Below are positions 31,430 through 39,981 of a stretch of DNA of 48,222 nucleotides, in pieces. The DNA lies in NCBI RefSeq assembly GCF_007786445.1, contig NZ_VNJI01000057.1, positions 1-48,222 of the forward strand, in the 5' to 3' direction. Position numbers and translations under genes: made by a program. This DNA comes from Paenibacillus cremeus. GTDB lineage: Bacteria; Bacillota; Bacilli; Paenibacillales; NBRC-103111. The notes below the pieces were generated by a model. It searched no databases. It was not told where the DNA came from and was given only the letters and a program-made list of their open reading frames with translations. Every line of letters starts with the position of its first letter. Positions within the stretch are counted from its first letter, which is position 1.

Positions 31430-32836
31430 ATGCAAACGAACTATGAGCAAGCGGCGGCATTAGTAAAGCAATACGGGCAGGAACACCTGCTTCAGTTTTA
31501 TCCTGAGCTATCCGAGGAGGCGAAGGAGCAGCTGCTCGATCAAATCGTGAAGCTGCCGTTCGAGCTATTACAGGAGCTGTCGCAGCCGGACCCTGCTGAG
31601 GTGAAGGGTGCATCAGCATCAGCATCTGCCTCAACATCTGCCTCAACATCTGCCTCAGCAAGCCTAGAGCCTGTACCAGCCCACGACTGGGACACGTTCG
31701 ATGCGCAGGAGCAGGCGTTTTTCGCCGAGAAGGGCTGGGACATGCTGCGTCGGGGCAAAGTCGGCGCTCTGGTAGTGGCCGGCGGCCAAGGGAGCCGGTT
31801 AGGGCATGAGGGCCCGAAGGGCACGTTCGATATCGGATTGCCATCCGGCAAATCCTTGTTTCAACTGCAAGCGGAGCGCTTGCTGAATCTGGGCGGGCAG
31901 GCCGGACGGCCGATCCCGTGGTACATCATGACGAGTCCGGAAAATCATGAGGAGACGGTACAGTTTTTCCGTGTGGCCGATTTCTTTGGGTATGCCGAAG
32001 ATGATTGCTTCTTTTTCCAGCAGCGCGTGATGCCTGCTATCGATACCGAAGGCCGCATCCTGCTGGCAGACAAGGGTGAGATCGGCTTTGCGCCCAGCGG
32101 CAACGGGGAATGCTTCGCAGCGCTCCAGCAGAGCGGCGCCTTGCGAGACATGAAGCAGCGCGGCGTGGAATGGCTGTTCTACTACAACGTGGATAACGCG
32201 CTGATCAAGGTGGCGGACCCGCTGTTTGTCGGCGTTGCTGCGCACTACGATTACCCGATTGCGACCAAGACGGTGGAGAAGGCCTATCCGGAGGAGAAGG
32301 TCGGCATCCTCTGCCTGAAGGGCGGCCGCCCTGCGGTGGTGGAGTACACCGACGTGCCGGAGGAGGTCATGCAGCTGCGGGAGCCTGACGGGCGGCTGAC
32401 CTACGGGCTGGGGAACATTTCGATTCATTTATTCCGGCGGGATTTCATCGAGCAGCAGGCCGAGACCGGCGTGCCTTACCATAAGGCGCATAAGAAAATT
32501 AAATACATCGATAACAGCGGGGATCTGGTTCAGCCGGAAGCGCCGAATGCGTACAAGTTCGAACGGTTTATTTTTGATTTCTTCCCGCTCGCCGAGCAGA
32601 TGACCGTACTGAACATGAAGCGTGAAGAAGAGTTCGCCCCGGTCAAAAATAAAGAAGGCGTCGACAGCCCCGCCACTGCGCGCGAGCTGGTGCTTGAGCT
32701 GCACCGGCAATGGCTGCTGGCCGCAGGTGTCTCTCCGGAGGCGCTGGCCGGCCGCCAGGTCGAGATTTCCCCGCTCGTCTCCTACGCGGGGGAAGGCTTG
32801 AGTCGGCCGGAAACGCTCCGGTCGCTGGGCTTGTAG
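31430..32836 (+). CDS. UDPGP-type uridylyltransferase (UDP-sugar pyrophosphorylase)
   Basis: 468 residues in the eukaryote-type UAP/UDPGP family, which couples UTP to a sugar-1-phosphate (GlcNAc-, GalNAc- or glucose-1-phosphate). The nucleotide loop is VVAGGQGSRLGHEGPKGTFD, followed by SGKSLFQLQAERLL, APSGNGECFAAL, WLFYYNVDNALIKVADPLFV, and a C-terminal FAPVKNKEGVDSPATARELV. Residues about 60-80 are a Ser/Ala/Thr run encoded by a minisatellite, between an N-terminal helical domain and the catalytic core. Start ATG 31430 has AAGGGGG upstream. A strong bidirectional terminator follows. Sugar specificity unknown. Confidence 0.88.
   Translation: MQTNYEQAAALVKQYGQEHLLQFYPELSEEAKEQLLDQIVKLPFELLQELSQPDPAEVKGASASASASTSASTSASASLEPVPAHDWDTFDAQEQAFFAEKGWDMLRRGKVGALVVAGGQGSRLGHEGPKGTFDIGLPSGKSLFQLQAERLLNLGGQAGRPIPWYIMTSPENHEETVQFFRVADFFGYAEDDCFFFQQRVMPAIDTEGRILLADKGEIGFAPSGNGECFAALQQSGALRDMKQRGVEWLFYYNVDNALIKVADPLFVGVAAHYDYPIATKTVEKAYPEEKVGILCLKGGRPAVVEYTDVPEEVMQLREPDGRLTYGLGNISIHLFRRDFIEQQAETGVPYHKAHKKIKYIDNSGDLVQPEAPNAYKFERFIFDFFPLAEQMTVLNMKREEEFAPVKNKEGVDSPATARELVLELHRQWLLAAGVSPEALAGRQVEISPLVSYAGEGLSRPETLRSLGL
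31623..31658 (+). repeat. 12-bp minisatellite coding Ser/Ala/Thr linker
   Basis: CATCTGCCTCAA occurs three times in tandem (31623, 31635, 31647, last copy one base off), preceded by GCATCA repeats from 31610. It encodes an ASASTSAST-like linker in the uridylyltransferase and keeps frame, so copy changes would lengthen or shorten the linker by four residues. Confidence 0.85.
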
Positions 32837-32910
32837 CCCCTCAGCCGCCACCACGCCCTTTGTACGGGATATTTCCCGTACTTGCTTGCGTTCGGCGGCC
32901 ACCAACAAAA

Positions 32911-32953
32911 AAAGGTCATCAATCACTCACCCCGTGAATGATTGATGACCTTT
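32911..32953. terminator. Bidirectional terminator after the uridylyltransferase gene
   Basis: AAAGGTCATCAATCA pairs perfectly with TGATTGATGACCTTT, with TCAC/GTGA inside; A- and T-runs flank it. Confidence 0.9.
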
Positions 32954-32958
32954 ACTTT

Positions 32959-34539
32959 TTACTCCCAAACGACTTCCCAATTGCTGTTCAGCGAAGCTTC
33001 AATCGTTCCTCGCTCCATAATGTACGAAGCCAGCAGCTCCGCCATATCGGTGGGGATATCCTTCACCACGGGCTTGCCCTGGAACATCATATAATTCCCG
33101 CCGCCGCCCGCGCGGTAATTGTTCATCACCACATCGTACTGCCCGTCCGGATCGATCGGCCGTCCTTCAATCTCCAGCCGCGTCACCCGCTCGCCAACCG
33201 GGCGCGAAATGTTCAACTGATACTCGATGCCTTCCCACATATCGTAGTTGTAGTGCGCCGGTTTCGGATCACTGAACTCCGGGCTTACTTCAACCGGGCC
33301 GTTACCATGATAGGTGGCAAAATAAGATGCCGAACGCTCTAGCGCCGCCCGGATGTCGCTCCCGCTCACCCGAATCACTTGCAGCGTGTTCGGGTAAATA
33401 TAGTTCGATACGATGTCGCGCATCGTTATATTTTCAGGGAACCCGGGCGAGACATTATCGAACAGCGCCGTGTTCGATATCGCCGCGCCGGACAGCTCCA
33501 TCTGCACCTTATTGATGAACTCAATCAGCGGATGCTCCTTCAGCCGGACCTGCATCGGGTCCTGCACCCGCATATCGCCCAGCAGGCGGCCGATCGGCTG
33601 ATCCAGCCACACCTGCGTCTTCGCCTCGTGCGGACGGACCAGCTCAAGCATAGCTTCATCCGGCTCTACCCCTTGCGGAGACAGGAGCTCGGCCTTTTTT
33701 TCAACGACCTTCCACGCGCCCTCCACCTTGTCCACCTTCAGCGTCACCTTGCTAAGCCAAGAGCCTGCGCTGCCCGGCTGAACGATCGTCACGCCGTTCA
33801 CCTTGGAGGCCAGCACACGATGCTGATGACCTGTCAGCAGGACGTCGATGCCCTCGACCTCCTGACAGATGGCGTAGCCTTGATTTTCCCCCGTCAGCGG
33901 CTCGGTCGGCTCTCCAGTGTCCAAATTACGCTCGAAGCCCCCGTGGTAGGACACGATGACGACGTCCGCTCCCTCCACTTCACGGAGATGACGAACCCAA
34001 CGCTTGGCGGTCTCCAAAGCATCCATAAACTTGAACCCGCGAATGTGCTCCGGATTTTCCCAGTTCGGAATGTAATGGGTCGTGAGGCCCAGCACTGCGA
34101 CCTTCAAACCATCCTCAAAGGTCTTTACCCAATAGGGCTGACCAAAGTACGGCTCCCCCGTCGCAGCATTGACAATATTCGCGCTCAGCCACGGAAACGC
34201 CGATTCCCGAACCGCCTTATTCAGCAGCTCTGGCCCATAGTTGAATTCATGATTGCCGATCACAGCGGCGTCATACCCCAGCTCGTTCAAGCACTGGACC
34301 ATAGGACTCGGCGCTGCGGCGTCCAATCTTGCATGATGATAAGCCAGCGGTGTGCCTTGAATCAGATCGCCGTTATCGATCAACAGCACCGACGCATGCC
34401 GCTTCTTTTCCTGCCGAATTAAGGTCGCTAGCCGGGCAAAGCCGTATTCGACCGTCGAATTATTCGCATATTGAATGGGCAGCAGATTCCCATGAACATC
34501 GCTCGTTTCCAAAATCGTGATCGTCCGTTCGTGACTCAT
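32959..34539 (-). CDS. Metallophosphoesterase / 5'-nucleotidase family protein, cytoplasmic
   Basis: 526 residues. The calcineurin-like metal-binding sites are SDVHGNLLP, DNGDLIQG, GNHEFNYG, VSYHGGFER and LLTGHQHR; the C-terminal 5'-nucleotidase domain (MRDIVSNYIYPNTLQVIRVS, GGGGNYMMF) supplies the base-binding part. Members hydrolyse nucleotides or 2',3'-cyclic phosphates. Unlike many family members it has no signal peptide, as in B. subtilis YunD, so it acts in the cytoplasm. The start is open: GGGGA abuts the ATG and GGAG lies 13 bases upstream. Convergent with the uridylyltransferase and divergent from phnD. Confidence 0.87.
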   Translation of the reverse strand: MSHERTITILETSDVHGNLLPIQYANNSTVEYGFARLATLIRQEKKRHASVLLIDNGDLIQGTPLAYHHARLDAAAPSPMVQCLNELGYDAAVIGNHEFNYGPELLNKAVRESAFPWLSANIVNAATGEPYFGQPYWVKTFEDGLKVAVLGLTTHYIPNWENPEHIRGFKFMDALETAKRWVRHLREVEGADVVIVSYHGGFERNLDTGEPTEPLTGENQGYAICQEVEGIDVLLTGHQHRVLASKVNGVTIVQPGSAGSWLSKVTLKVDKVEGAWKVVEKKAELLSPQGVEPDEAMLELVRPHEAKTQVWLDQPIGRLLGDMRVQDPMQVRLKEHPLIEFINKVQMELSGAAISNTALFDNVSPGFPENITMRDIVSNYIYPNTLQVIRVSGSDIRAALERSASYFATYHGNGPVEVSPEFSDPKPAHYNYDMWEGIEYQLNISRPVGERVTRLEIEGRPIDPDGQYDVVMNNYRAGGGGNYMMFQGKPVVKDIPTDMAELLASYIMERGTIEASLNSNWEVVWE

Positions 34540-34684
34540 TCCCCTGTGTCAACTCCGTTTTCCTCGAATTGTCTACACTATACCAAAAATAGGTCTCCAT
34601 GCACAATCTGCAAGCCCTTTCATTGTTTTTCGACACGAATTTGCAGAAACTTAACGATTTTTTTATGGCGGTTAGCCCAATTTA

Positions 34685-34693
34685 TGTTATAGT
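34685..34693 (+). promoter_or_regulatory. Likely extended -10 promoter of phnD
   Basis: TGTTATAGT (TGnTATAGT) lies 42 bases before the phnD start. No good -35 box. A TTAACG at 34651 could be a remnant of a phosphate-regulon box but is single. Confidence 0.4.
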
Positions 34694-34734
34694 AGTAAAT
34701 GGATTTTCAAGCTAATTTCAGGAGGTCAAGTCAA

Positions 34735-35700
34735 ATGTTTAAAAAATTTACAACGATCAGCTTGTCTTTGCTGCTGACTGCAGGGATTGCTGCAGGCTGC
34801 GCTAAGAAAGACCAAACTCCAGCAGCACCTGCTCCGGCCGACAAAAAGACAGAAGCGCCGGCAAAAGGCTTTGTACCAAAAGAATTGCGTGTTCAATTCG
34901 TACCGTCCCAGCAAGCAGAAACGTTGGAAGCAAAAGCAAAGCCGCTTGAGAAGCTGCTTGGCGACAAGCTTGGCATTCCTGTAAAAGTATCCGTATCCAC
35001 CAACTACAACACCGTTATCGAAGCTATGGCATCCAAGCAAGTGGATATCGGCTTCCTGCCTCCAAGCAACTATGTAATCGCACATGACGACAAGAAAGCC
35101 GTTGACCTGCTGCTTCAAGCACAGCGTTTTGGCGTAGACGATAAAACCGGCCAAAACACGAAAGATCTGGTAGACTTCTACAAATCCATGATCATCGTAA
35201 AAGCCGACTCCCCAATCAAAGACATTAAAGACCTGAAGGGCAAGAAAATCGCTTGGCAGGATGTAACGTCCTCCGCAGGCTATGTATACCCAGCGATCTT
35301 GATGAAGAAGAACGGCATTGACCCAGAGAAGGACGTAACAGGCATCACGGTAAAAGGCCATGACAAAGGCGTTCTGGCAGTACTGAACGGCGAAGTCGAT
35401 GCAGCAGCGGTATTCCAAGACGCTCGTACAACCGTTGTGAAAGACTTCCCAGATGTATTCAGCAAGGTTCGCGTACTGACATTCACAGATCCAATCCCTA
35501 ACGACACCATCTCCGTTCGTAACGACATGGATCAAGCGTGGAGAGACAAGATTGCTCAAGCGTTCATCGACCTGGGCAAAAATGAAGAGAGCAAGAAAAT
35601 CATCCAAAGCGTATACTCCCACGAAGGCTACGTGAAATCCGATGATAAGAAGTTCGACATCGTTCGTCAGGCAGCTAAGGAAATCGGCCAAAAGAAATAA
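34735..35700 (+). CDS. phnD: Phosphonate/phosphite-type ABC transporter binding lipoprotein (PhnD)
   Basis: 321 residues. The lipoprotein signal ends in GIAAGC. The rest is a PhnD-type periplasmic-binding fold: LRVQFVPSQQAETLEAKAKP, then NTVIEAMASKQVDIGFLPPS, IKDIKDLKGKKIAWQDVTSS (the helix that caps the phosphonate site) and GYVYPAILMKKNGI. It would capture a phosphonate, phosphite or similar anion. Codon use is unusually uniform and A-rich, as in strongly expressed genes. Start ATG 34735 has AGGAGG 9 bases upstream. The cognate PhnC/PhnE/PhnE genes are about 3.5 kb away on the other strand. A strong terminator follows. Confidence 0.88.
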   Translation: MFKKFTTISLSLLLTAGIAAGCAKKDQTPAAPAPADKKTEAPAKGFVPKELRVQFVPSQQAETLEAKAKPLEKLLGDKLGIPVKVSVSTNYNTVIEAMASKQVDIGFLPPSNYVIAHDDKKAVDLLLQAQRFGVDDKTGQNTKDLVDFYKSMIIVKADSPIKDIKDLKGKKIAWQDVTSSAGYVYPAILMKKNGIDPEKDVTGITVKGHDKGVLAVLNGEVDAAAVFQDARTTVVKDFPDVFSKVRVLTFTDPIPNDTISVRNDMDQAWRDKIAQAFIDLGKNEESKKIIQSVYSHEGYVKSDDKKFDIVRQAAKEIGQKK

Positions 35701-35732
35701 GGCTCCTCTGCTCAGCTGAGCGAAGCCCCAAC

Positions 35733-35775
35733 AAAAAAAAGGATGCTGGAATCCAATTCCGGCATCCTTTTTTTT
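35733..35775. terminator. Bidirectional terminator after phnD
   Basis: AAGGATGC pairs with GCATCCTT, with GGAAT/ATTCC inside, flanked by A8 and T8. Shared with the convergent PRPP-synthetase-like gene. Confidence 0.9.
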
Positions 35776-36754
35776 ATTCGATTTTGCTGGTCACCAGCTT
35801 GTCCGGTACCTTCTCAAACAGCGGGCTGACGGACTCGCTCTTATGAATCCGACGAATCGTTTCGCCGAAGAGCGGTGCGACCGACACCAGCTTGATTTTG
35901 CTCGACTGTGCGATATAAGGGTTCTCCACGGAGTCAGTCCCGATAATCATCTCGAGCGGACTTTCCTCCAGCTTCGCGATCGACGCCTCATTCAAGACCA
36001 GATGCGACAGACAGGCCAGCACGCGCTTCGCTCCCCGCTCCTTCAGCAGCTTCGCCATTTCGATCAAGGTGCCGCCGGAGATCGAGAAGTCATCGACGAT
36101 CAGCGCGGTTTTCCCGTTCACATCTCCGATAATCTCCATAATTTCCGCCCGCTCCTTGTGATCCTTCCTCGTTTTATCCCCAATGGCTAACGGCGTACCG
36201 AGGTAATCGGCGAACTTGTGAGCTTGCTTGGCGAATCCAACGTCCGGAGACACGACGACCAGATCCTGCAGCTGCATCCGCGTAATCGTCTCGCACAGCA
36301 CTGGGAGTGCAAAGAGGTGATCCACCGGCTTTTTGAAGAAGCCCTGGATTTGGTGACTGTGCAGATCCATCGCTACGACACGGTCTGCGCCGGCCAATTC
36401 GATCGATTCCGCACATACCCGAGCTCGGATGGACACCCGCGGCTCGTCCTTTTTATCCCCTTTAGCATAGCTGAAGTAAGGTAAAATTAACGTCACGGTG
36501 TTGGCGCTAGCCCGTTTGAAGGCATCGATCCAGAACAAAATTTCCACGAACTCATCATTCGGCCGCATCCCGATGGGCTGAACTAAGTAGACATCCTTAT
36601 CACGTACCGTCTCCCCGATCCTTACGAACGTATTGCGGTCCGAGAAGGTAAACGCTTCCGCTACTCCGATCTCAACCCCCAGATACTGGCACACATCCTC
36701 AGCGAAGGCAATACCTGAGCTGCCGGCGAATATCTTGATTTCACCATGTTGCAT
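35774..36754 (-). CDS. Ribose-phosphate pyrophosphokinase-like protein (divergent paralogue)
   Basis: 326 residues. The overall pattern of PRPP synthetase is kept: QPIGMRPNDEFVEILFWIDA, MDLHSHQIQGFF (catalytic histidine), VVVSPDVGFAKQAHKF and the PRPP loop VDDFSISGGTLIEMAK. But the catalytic flexible loop, normally YARQDRK, reads YAKGDKKDEPR, and the tail is longer. So it may make PRPP with altered control or bind PRPP as a phosphoribosyltransferase-like protein. The start is well supported: GGGGAGGT lies 5 bases before the ATG. Between phnD and the threonine synthase gene; a link to phosphonate breakdown, which also makes PRPP-type intermediates, is only a guess. Confidence 0.8.
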   Translation of the reverse strand: MQHGEIKIFAGSSGIAFAEDVCQYLGVEIGVAEAFTFSDRNTFVRIGETVRDKDVYLVQPIGMRPNDEFVEILFWIDAFKRASANTVTLILPYFSYAKGDKKDEPRVSIRARVCAESIELAGADRVVAMDLHSHQIQGFFKKPVDHLFALPVLCETITRMQLQDLVVVSPDVGFAKQAHKFADYLGTPLAIGDKTRKDHKERAEIMEIIGDVNGKTALIVDDFSISGGTLIEMAKLLKERGAKRVLACLSHLVLNEASIAKLEESPLEMIIGTDSVENPYIAQSSKIKLVSVAPLFGETIRRIHKSESVSPLFEKVPDKLVTSKIE

Positions 36755-36858
36755 AATTTACCTCCCCAAAGCTTGTCATTCCATCTCTCATGAATTGATC
36801 TATTGATATTATTACATCCTTCCCCAGCATACGCTATTTTTCGTCATACCTCAACAAT

Positions 36859-38109
36859 TCATTTGTACCAAAAGTGCGGCGTAAATCTGCTTCCAGTCTC
36901 CTTGGAGCGCATCAGCCTCAGTCGGTACATACCCTTGTAGCGCCTCCGAATCCTTGAGCAAGTGCCCCTCAAAATGCAGACCGCCGTCTCCTCTTGGTCA
37001 ATGGACCCGTTTGCGACCAGCTTTTTCAGCCCTGCCACCGCAGCGGCAGAAGCCGGCTCACAGCCGATCCCAGACCGATCCACAACCGATTTGGCTGCAA
37101 AAATTTCCTCATCCGACACGGACACCGTCACCCCATCCGTAAAATGGAGCGTACCCACCGCCTTCTTCCAGCTTGGGGGATTGCCGATGTTCAGCGCACT
37201 GGCACGGGTGGACGGATGCTTCTCCGCCGTCAGGCTGGCGGCTCCCTGCGCAATCATTCGGTGGAACGGACTCGCACCGTCCGCCTGCACAATAGCCACG
37301 CGCGGTACCCTCTCAATGAGCCCGATCGCCTTAAGCTCCCGCAGCCCTTTCCCCAAGGCGGATGCGTTGCTTAAAGCTCCCCCTGGCAGCACAATCCAGT
37401 CCGGCAGCGACCAATCCATCATTTGCGCGATCTCGAAAATGATACTTTTCTGCCCCTCGATCCGGAACGGGTTGACCGAATTGCAAACATACAGCCCCAG
37501 CGCCTCCGCATGCGTCTCTAAGAACTGCAGACCGTCATCGTAAGTGCCGGTAAAGCGGACCAGCCGCCCGCCGTACGCGAGCGTTTGCAGCACCTTGCTG
37601 CCCGCCACGCCCTCGCTTGGCACGAACACGTACGACTCGCCGCCGCAGAGCGCCGCGTACATCGCCAGCGACGCCGAGGTATTGCCCGTCGAGGAGCAGG
37701 CAAAGCGGTTCATCCCGAGCGAGCGGCCATGCGATACCGCAACCGCCATGCCGTTATCCTTGAACGATCCGCTTGGGTTCTCACTCTGCGCCTTCAGCCA
37801 TAACTTCCTCGCACCCGTGAAGCGGCTAACCGGCTCAGAGGCGTACAGCCCTGTATTGCCCTCATATTTCGTTACAATTTGATCCATAGGCAGCAGCGGG
37901 TGGATCAGCTCCTTGTACCGCCATACCCCACCCGCCAGCGGTGTCGTCCGTTCGGCTAATCGCTCGTGAAAGAGCCTTTTCAACGCATCAGCATCCAGTC
38001 CGCTAAAATCATGCTCGATCTGAAGCAACCCTCCACACGCACAGCGGCTCATCACGGTATTCCATTCAAAAGCTCGCGTGCAATCGTAACAAATTATTTT
38101 CATCATCAT
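36859..38109 (-). CDS. Threonine synthase-like PLP enzyme with C-terminal frameshift
   Basis: About 416 residues as read. N-terminal zinc ribbon (CYDCTRAFEWNTVMSRCACG), then the PLP domain with PSGSFKDNGMAVA (PLP-lysine near residue 115), STGNTSASLAMYAALCGGES and the glycine loop. It would convert O-phosphohomoserine to threonine. After VCIL the reading frame changes: one base has been lost between 36968 and 36969. Restoring it gives GHLLKDSEALQGYVPTEADA and an end at TGA 36851-36853, the usual family tail; the actual frame ends in a basic unrelated tail at 36859. Start ATG 38109 has AGAGGA upstream. Divergent from a LysR gene. The gene may be damaged or the base may be a sequencing error. 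Confidence 0.85.
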   Translation of the reverse strand: MMMKIICYDCTRAFEWNTVMSRCACGGLLQIEHDFSGLDADALKRLFHERLAERTTPLAGGVWRYKELIHPLLPMDQIVTKYEGNTGLYASEPVSRFTGARKLWLKAQSENPSGSFKDNGMAVAVSHGRSLGMNRFACSSTGNTSASLAMYAALCGGESYVFVPSEGVAGSKVLQTLAYGGRLVRFTGTYDDGLQFLETHAEALGLYVCNSVNPFRIEGQKSIIFEIAQMMDWSLPDWIVLPGGALSNASALGKGLRELKAIGLIERVPRVAIVQADGASPFHRMIAQGAASLTAEKHPSTRASALNIGNPPSWKKAVGTLHFTDGVTVSVSDEEIFAAKSVVDRSGIGCEPASAAAVAGLKKLVANGSIDQEETAVCILRGTCSRIRRRYKGMYRLRLMRSKETGSRFTPHFWYK

Positions 38110-38175
38110 TTGGGTTCCTCTCATTTCAATGGTTGCTTACCATCGCTAATAAGCTTAGAATAAGAGAAATCATTT

Positions 38176-38223
38176 CATAAATAAAATATAATTTTATTAG
38201 ATACTCATAAATAATAATTATGA
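38176..38223 (+). promoter_or_regulatory. Repeats between the LysR and threonine synthase genes
   Basis: CATAAATAA occurs at 38176 and 38206, exactly 30 bases apart. TCATAA-(7)-TTATGA (38205-38223) and a near-perfect palindrome AATAAAATATAATTTTATT (38180-38198) fit T-N11-A type LysR boxes. The divergent LysR regulator is the likely binder. Confidence 0.5.
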
Positions 38224-38248
38224 ATTGTGGAGAGGAATTCCATCGCCT

Positions 38249-39133
38249 ATGAACCTGCATGCCCTAAAAATTTTCAATACCGTCGCCCAAACCGGCAGTG
38301 TCACACGAGCCTCCGAGGCACTGCGGATCAGCCAGCCGGCTGTCACGGTGCAAATTCGCAATCTGGAGCAGGAGCTCGGACTTGTCCTCATCGCTCCCAA
38401 GGGGCGCGGCATCCTGCTAACGGAAGCCGGCGAGTTCGTCGCGGCCGAGGCCGGTCGGCTGTTCGCGCTGGAGCGTGAGATCGAGGCGCGCATCAGCGAT
38501 CTAAAGGCCGGACACACCGGCCACCTGCGCATCGCAGCGACTTACCTGCCGGCCAACTTCCTCCTGCCAGGCTGGATTGCCGCGTTCAAGCAGTCACATC
38601 GAGACGTGAAGGTAAAGCTGCAAACGGCGAATGCCCGGCAAGTCATGCACCAGCTAGCCCATTATGAGGTGGAGCTGGCCTTGATTGGAGGCGGCATCGA
38701 GCCGGAGCCCGGTATCGGCCGGATGCTGCTGCTGGAGGATCCGATGTGGTTTGTGGTGCCGCGGGGATATCCGTTAGCGAATCAGGAGGTCGGCTTGGCC
38801 GACATTTTGCAGGAGCCGTTCATCATGCGGGAGGAAGGAAGCCGTACCCGTGAGATGCTGCTCGCCCTGTGCCGTACCGCGAATTTGAATCCACCCGAAG
38901 CCGCCGTGCAATGGAATGGCATGAACGAAGCCGTTCAAGCGGTCAAAGCAGGCTATGGCGTTATTTTCGCTTCCGCCGCGGAGGTACGGGAGGATGTCGA
39001 GCGCGGCGACGTGGCGCGGGTACACGTGCGGGGGATACAAGCGGTAAATCCGATCGCCGTCTATTATCGAGAGCAGGAGGCGCTGTCCAAGCCGGCTGAG
39101 ACGCTGCTGCAGGTGATCCGGCATAGCCTTTAA
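38249..39133 (+). CDS. LysR-family transcriptional regulator
   Basis: 294 residues. N-terminal winged helix-turn-helix MNLHALKIFNTVAQTGSVTR, then QPAVTVQIRNLEQELG, followed by the substrate-binding domain (GHLRIAATYLPANFLLPGW, EPFIMREEGSRTREM). The CysL/CbbR-like branch is likely. It is divergent from the threonine synthase gene and is its probable regulator; the intervening AT-rich region has paired repeats. ATG 38249 is the start favoured by family alignment, though GGAGAGG lies 14 bases away. The ligand is unknown. Confidence 0.88.
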   Translation: MNLHALKIFNTVAQTGSVTRASEALRISQPAVTVQIRNLEQELGLVLIAPKGRGILLTEAGEFVAAEAGRLFALEREIEARISDLKAGHTGHLRIAATYLPANFLLPGWIAAFKQSHRDVKVKLQTANARQVMHQLAHYEVELALIGGGIEPEPGIGRMLLLEDPMWFVVPRGYPLANQEVGLADILQEPFIMREEGSRTREMLLALCRTANLNPPEAAVQWNGMNEAVQAVKAGYGVIFASAAEVREDVERGDVARVHVRGIQAVNPIAVYYREQEALSKPAETLLQVIRHSL

Positions 39134-39139
39134 GCGCTG

Positions 39140-39176
39140 AAAAAAGCCTGCCCCCACCGCATGTGGAGACAGGCTC
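39140..39176 (-). terminator. Terminator of the phnCEE operon
   Basis: On the minus strand AGCCTG pairs with CAGGCT, with CCAC/GTGG inside, followed by TTTTT. It also lies after the LysR gene on the other strand. Confidence 0.8.
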
Positions 39177-39183
39177 TTATGGT

Positions 39184-39981
39184 TTAAACCAATCGTTTAC
39201 GAATCGAAGTCGAGATCATATCGATGATCGTGACCATCACGATAATGCCCAGAAGGATGATACCTACTCGGCTCCAACCGCGAGCCTCCAGCGCAAAAAT
39301 CAGTGGAGTACCGATCCCGCCGGCGCCGATCATCCCAAGAATCGCTGCGGAGCGAACATTGATTTCAAAGCGGTACAGCGAGAAGGAGAAGAATTCCGGC
39401 AGCACCTGCGGAATGACCGCGAACCAGAGCACCTGCAGCCGGTTGGCGCCGCATGCCGTCAAGGCTTCCGTCGGTCCGAGATCCATGTTCTCGACCGCCT
39501 CGGAGAACAGCTTTCCGAGCATCCCGATCGAGTGCAGCCCGAGTGCCAGCACCCCGGCGAATGGCGTCGGTCCCACCGCCTTGATGAACAGGATCGCCAT
39601 AACAATCTCCGGGAACGTCCGGATAAGACTGAGCACGAACTTCCCGCTTGCGGTAACCGCACGGTATTTACTCATATTATTAGCTGCCCAGAATGCAAAC
39701 GGCACACAAATAATCGCCGAAATAAACGTACCCAGGACGGAGATCGCCAGCGTATCCAACAGCCCCCGAAGCAAATCCTCACCTTCCGGAATATAGACAT
39801 AGGACCAGTCGGGATGAAAGAGTCCTTTGAGGATGGACTTCGAAATTTGTCCGGCCGTTTCCTTAATGCCTTCAAATTGAATGCCGTTGAACGACCAAAT
39901 ATAGATCGCCAGAATGATTAACGCAACCAGCCAAAACCGGAGGCGGCCTCCTGACGGTGCTTTTACGGATGGATTTGTCAT
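39184..39981 (-). CDS. phnE: Phosphonate ABC transporter permease (second PhnE)
   Basis: 265 residues, about five or six membrane helices. The binding-protein-dependent permease loop is LTACGANRLQVLWFAVIPQV (EAA motif region), then SLYRFEINVRSAAILGMIGA, typical of PhnE proteins. It starts 4 bases inside the end of the first phnE (ATGA overlap) and lies last in the phnC-phnE-phnE operon. The two permeases would form a heterodimer in the membrane. Confidence 0.87.
   Translation of the reverse strand: MTNPSVKAPSGGRLRFWLVALIILAIYIWSFNGIQFEGIKETAGQISKSILKGLFHPDWSYVYIPEGEDLLRGLLDTLAISVLGTFISAIICVPFAFWAANNMSKYRAVTASGKFVLSLIRTFPEIVMAILFIKAVGPTPFAGVLALGLHSIGMLGKLFSEAVENMDLGPTEALTACGANRLQVLWFAVIPQVLPEFFSFSLYRFEINVRSAAILGMIGAGGIGTPLIFALEARGWSRVGIILLGIIVMVTIIDMISTSIRKRLV

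Noticed and set aside
31428..31851. Open frames on the minus strand over the uridylyltransferase repeat
   Set aside because: They arise from the repetitive GC-rich codons and have no ribosome site.
34726..35691. 321-codon open frame opposite phnD
   Set aside because: Shadow of phnD, whose uniform codon use leaves the opposite strand open.
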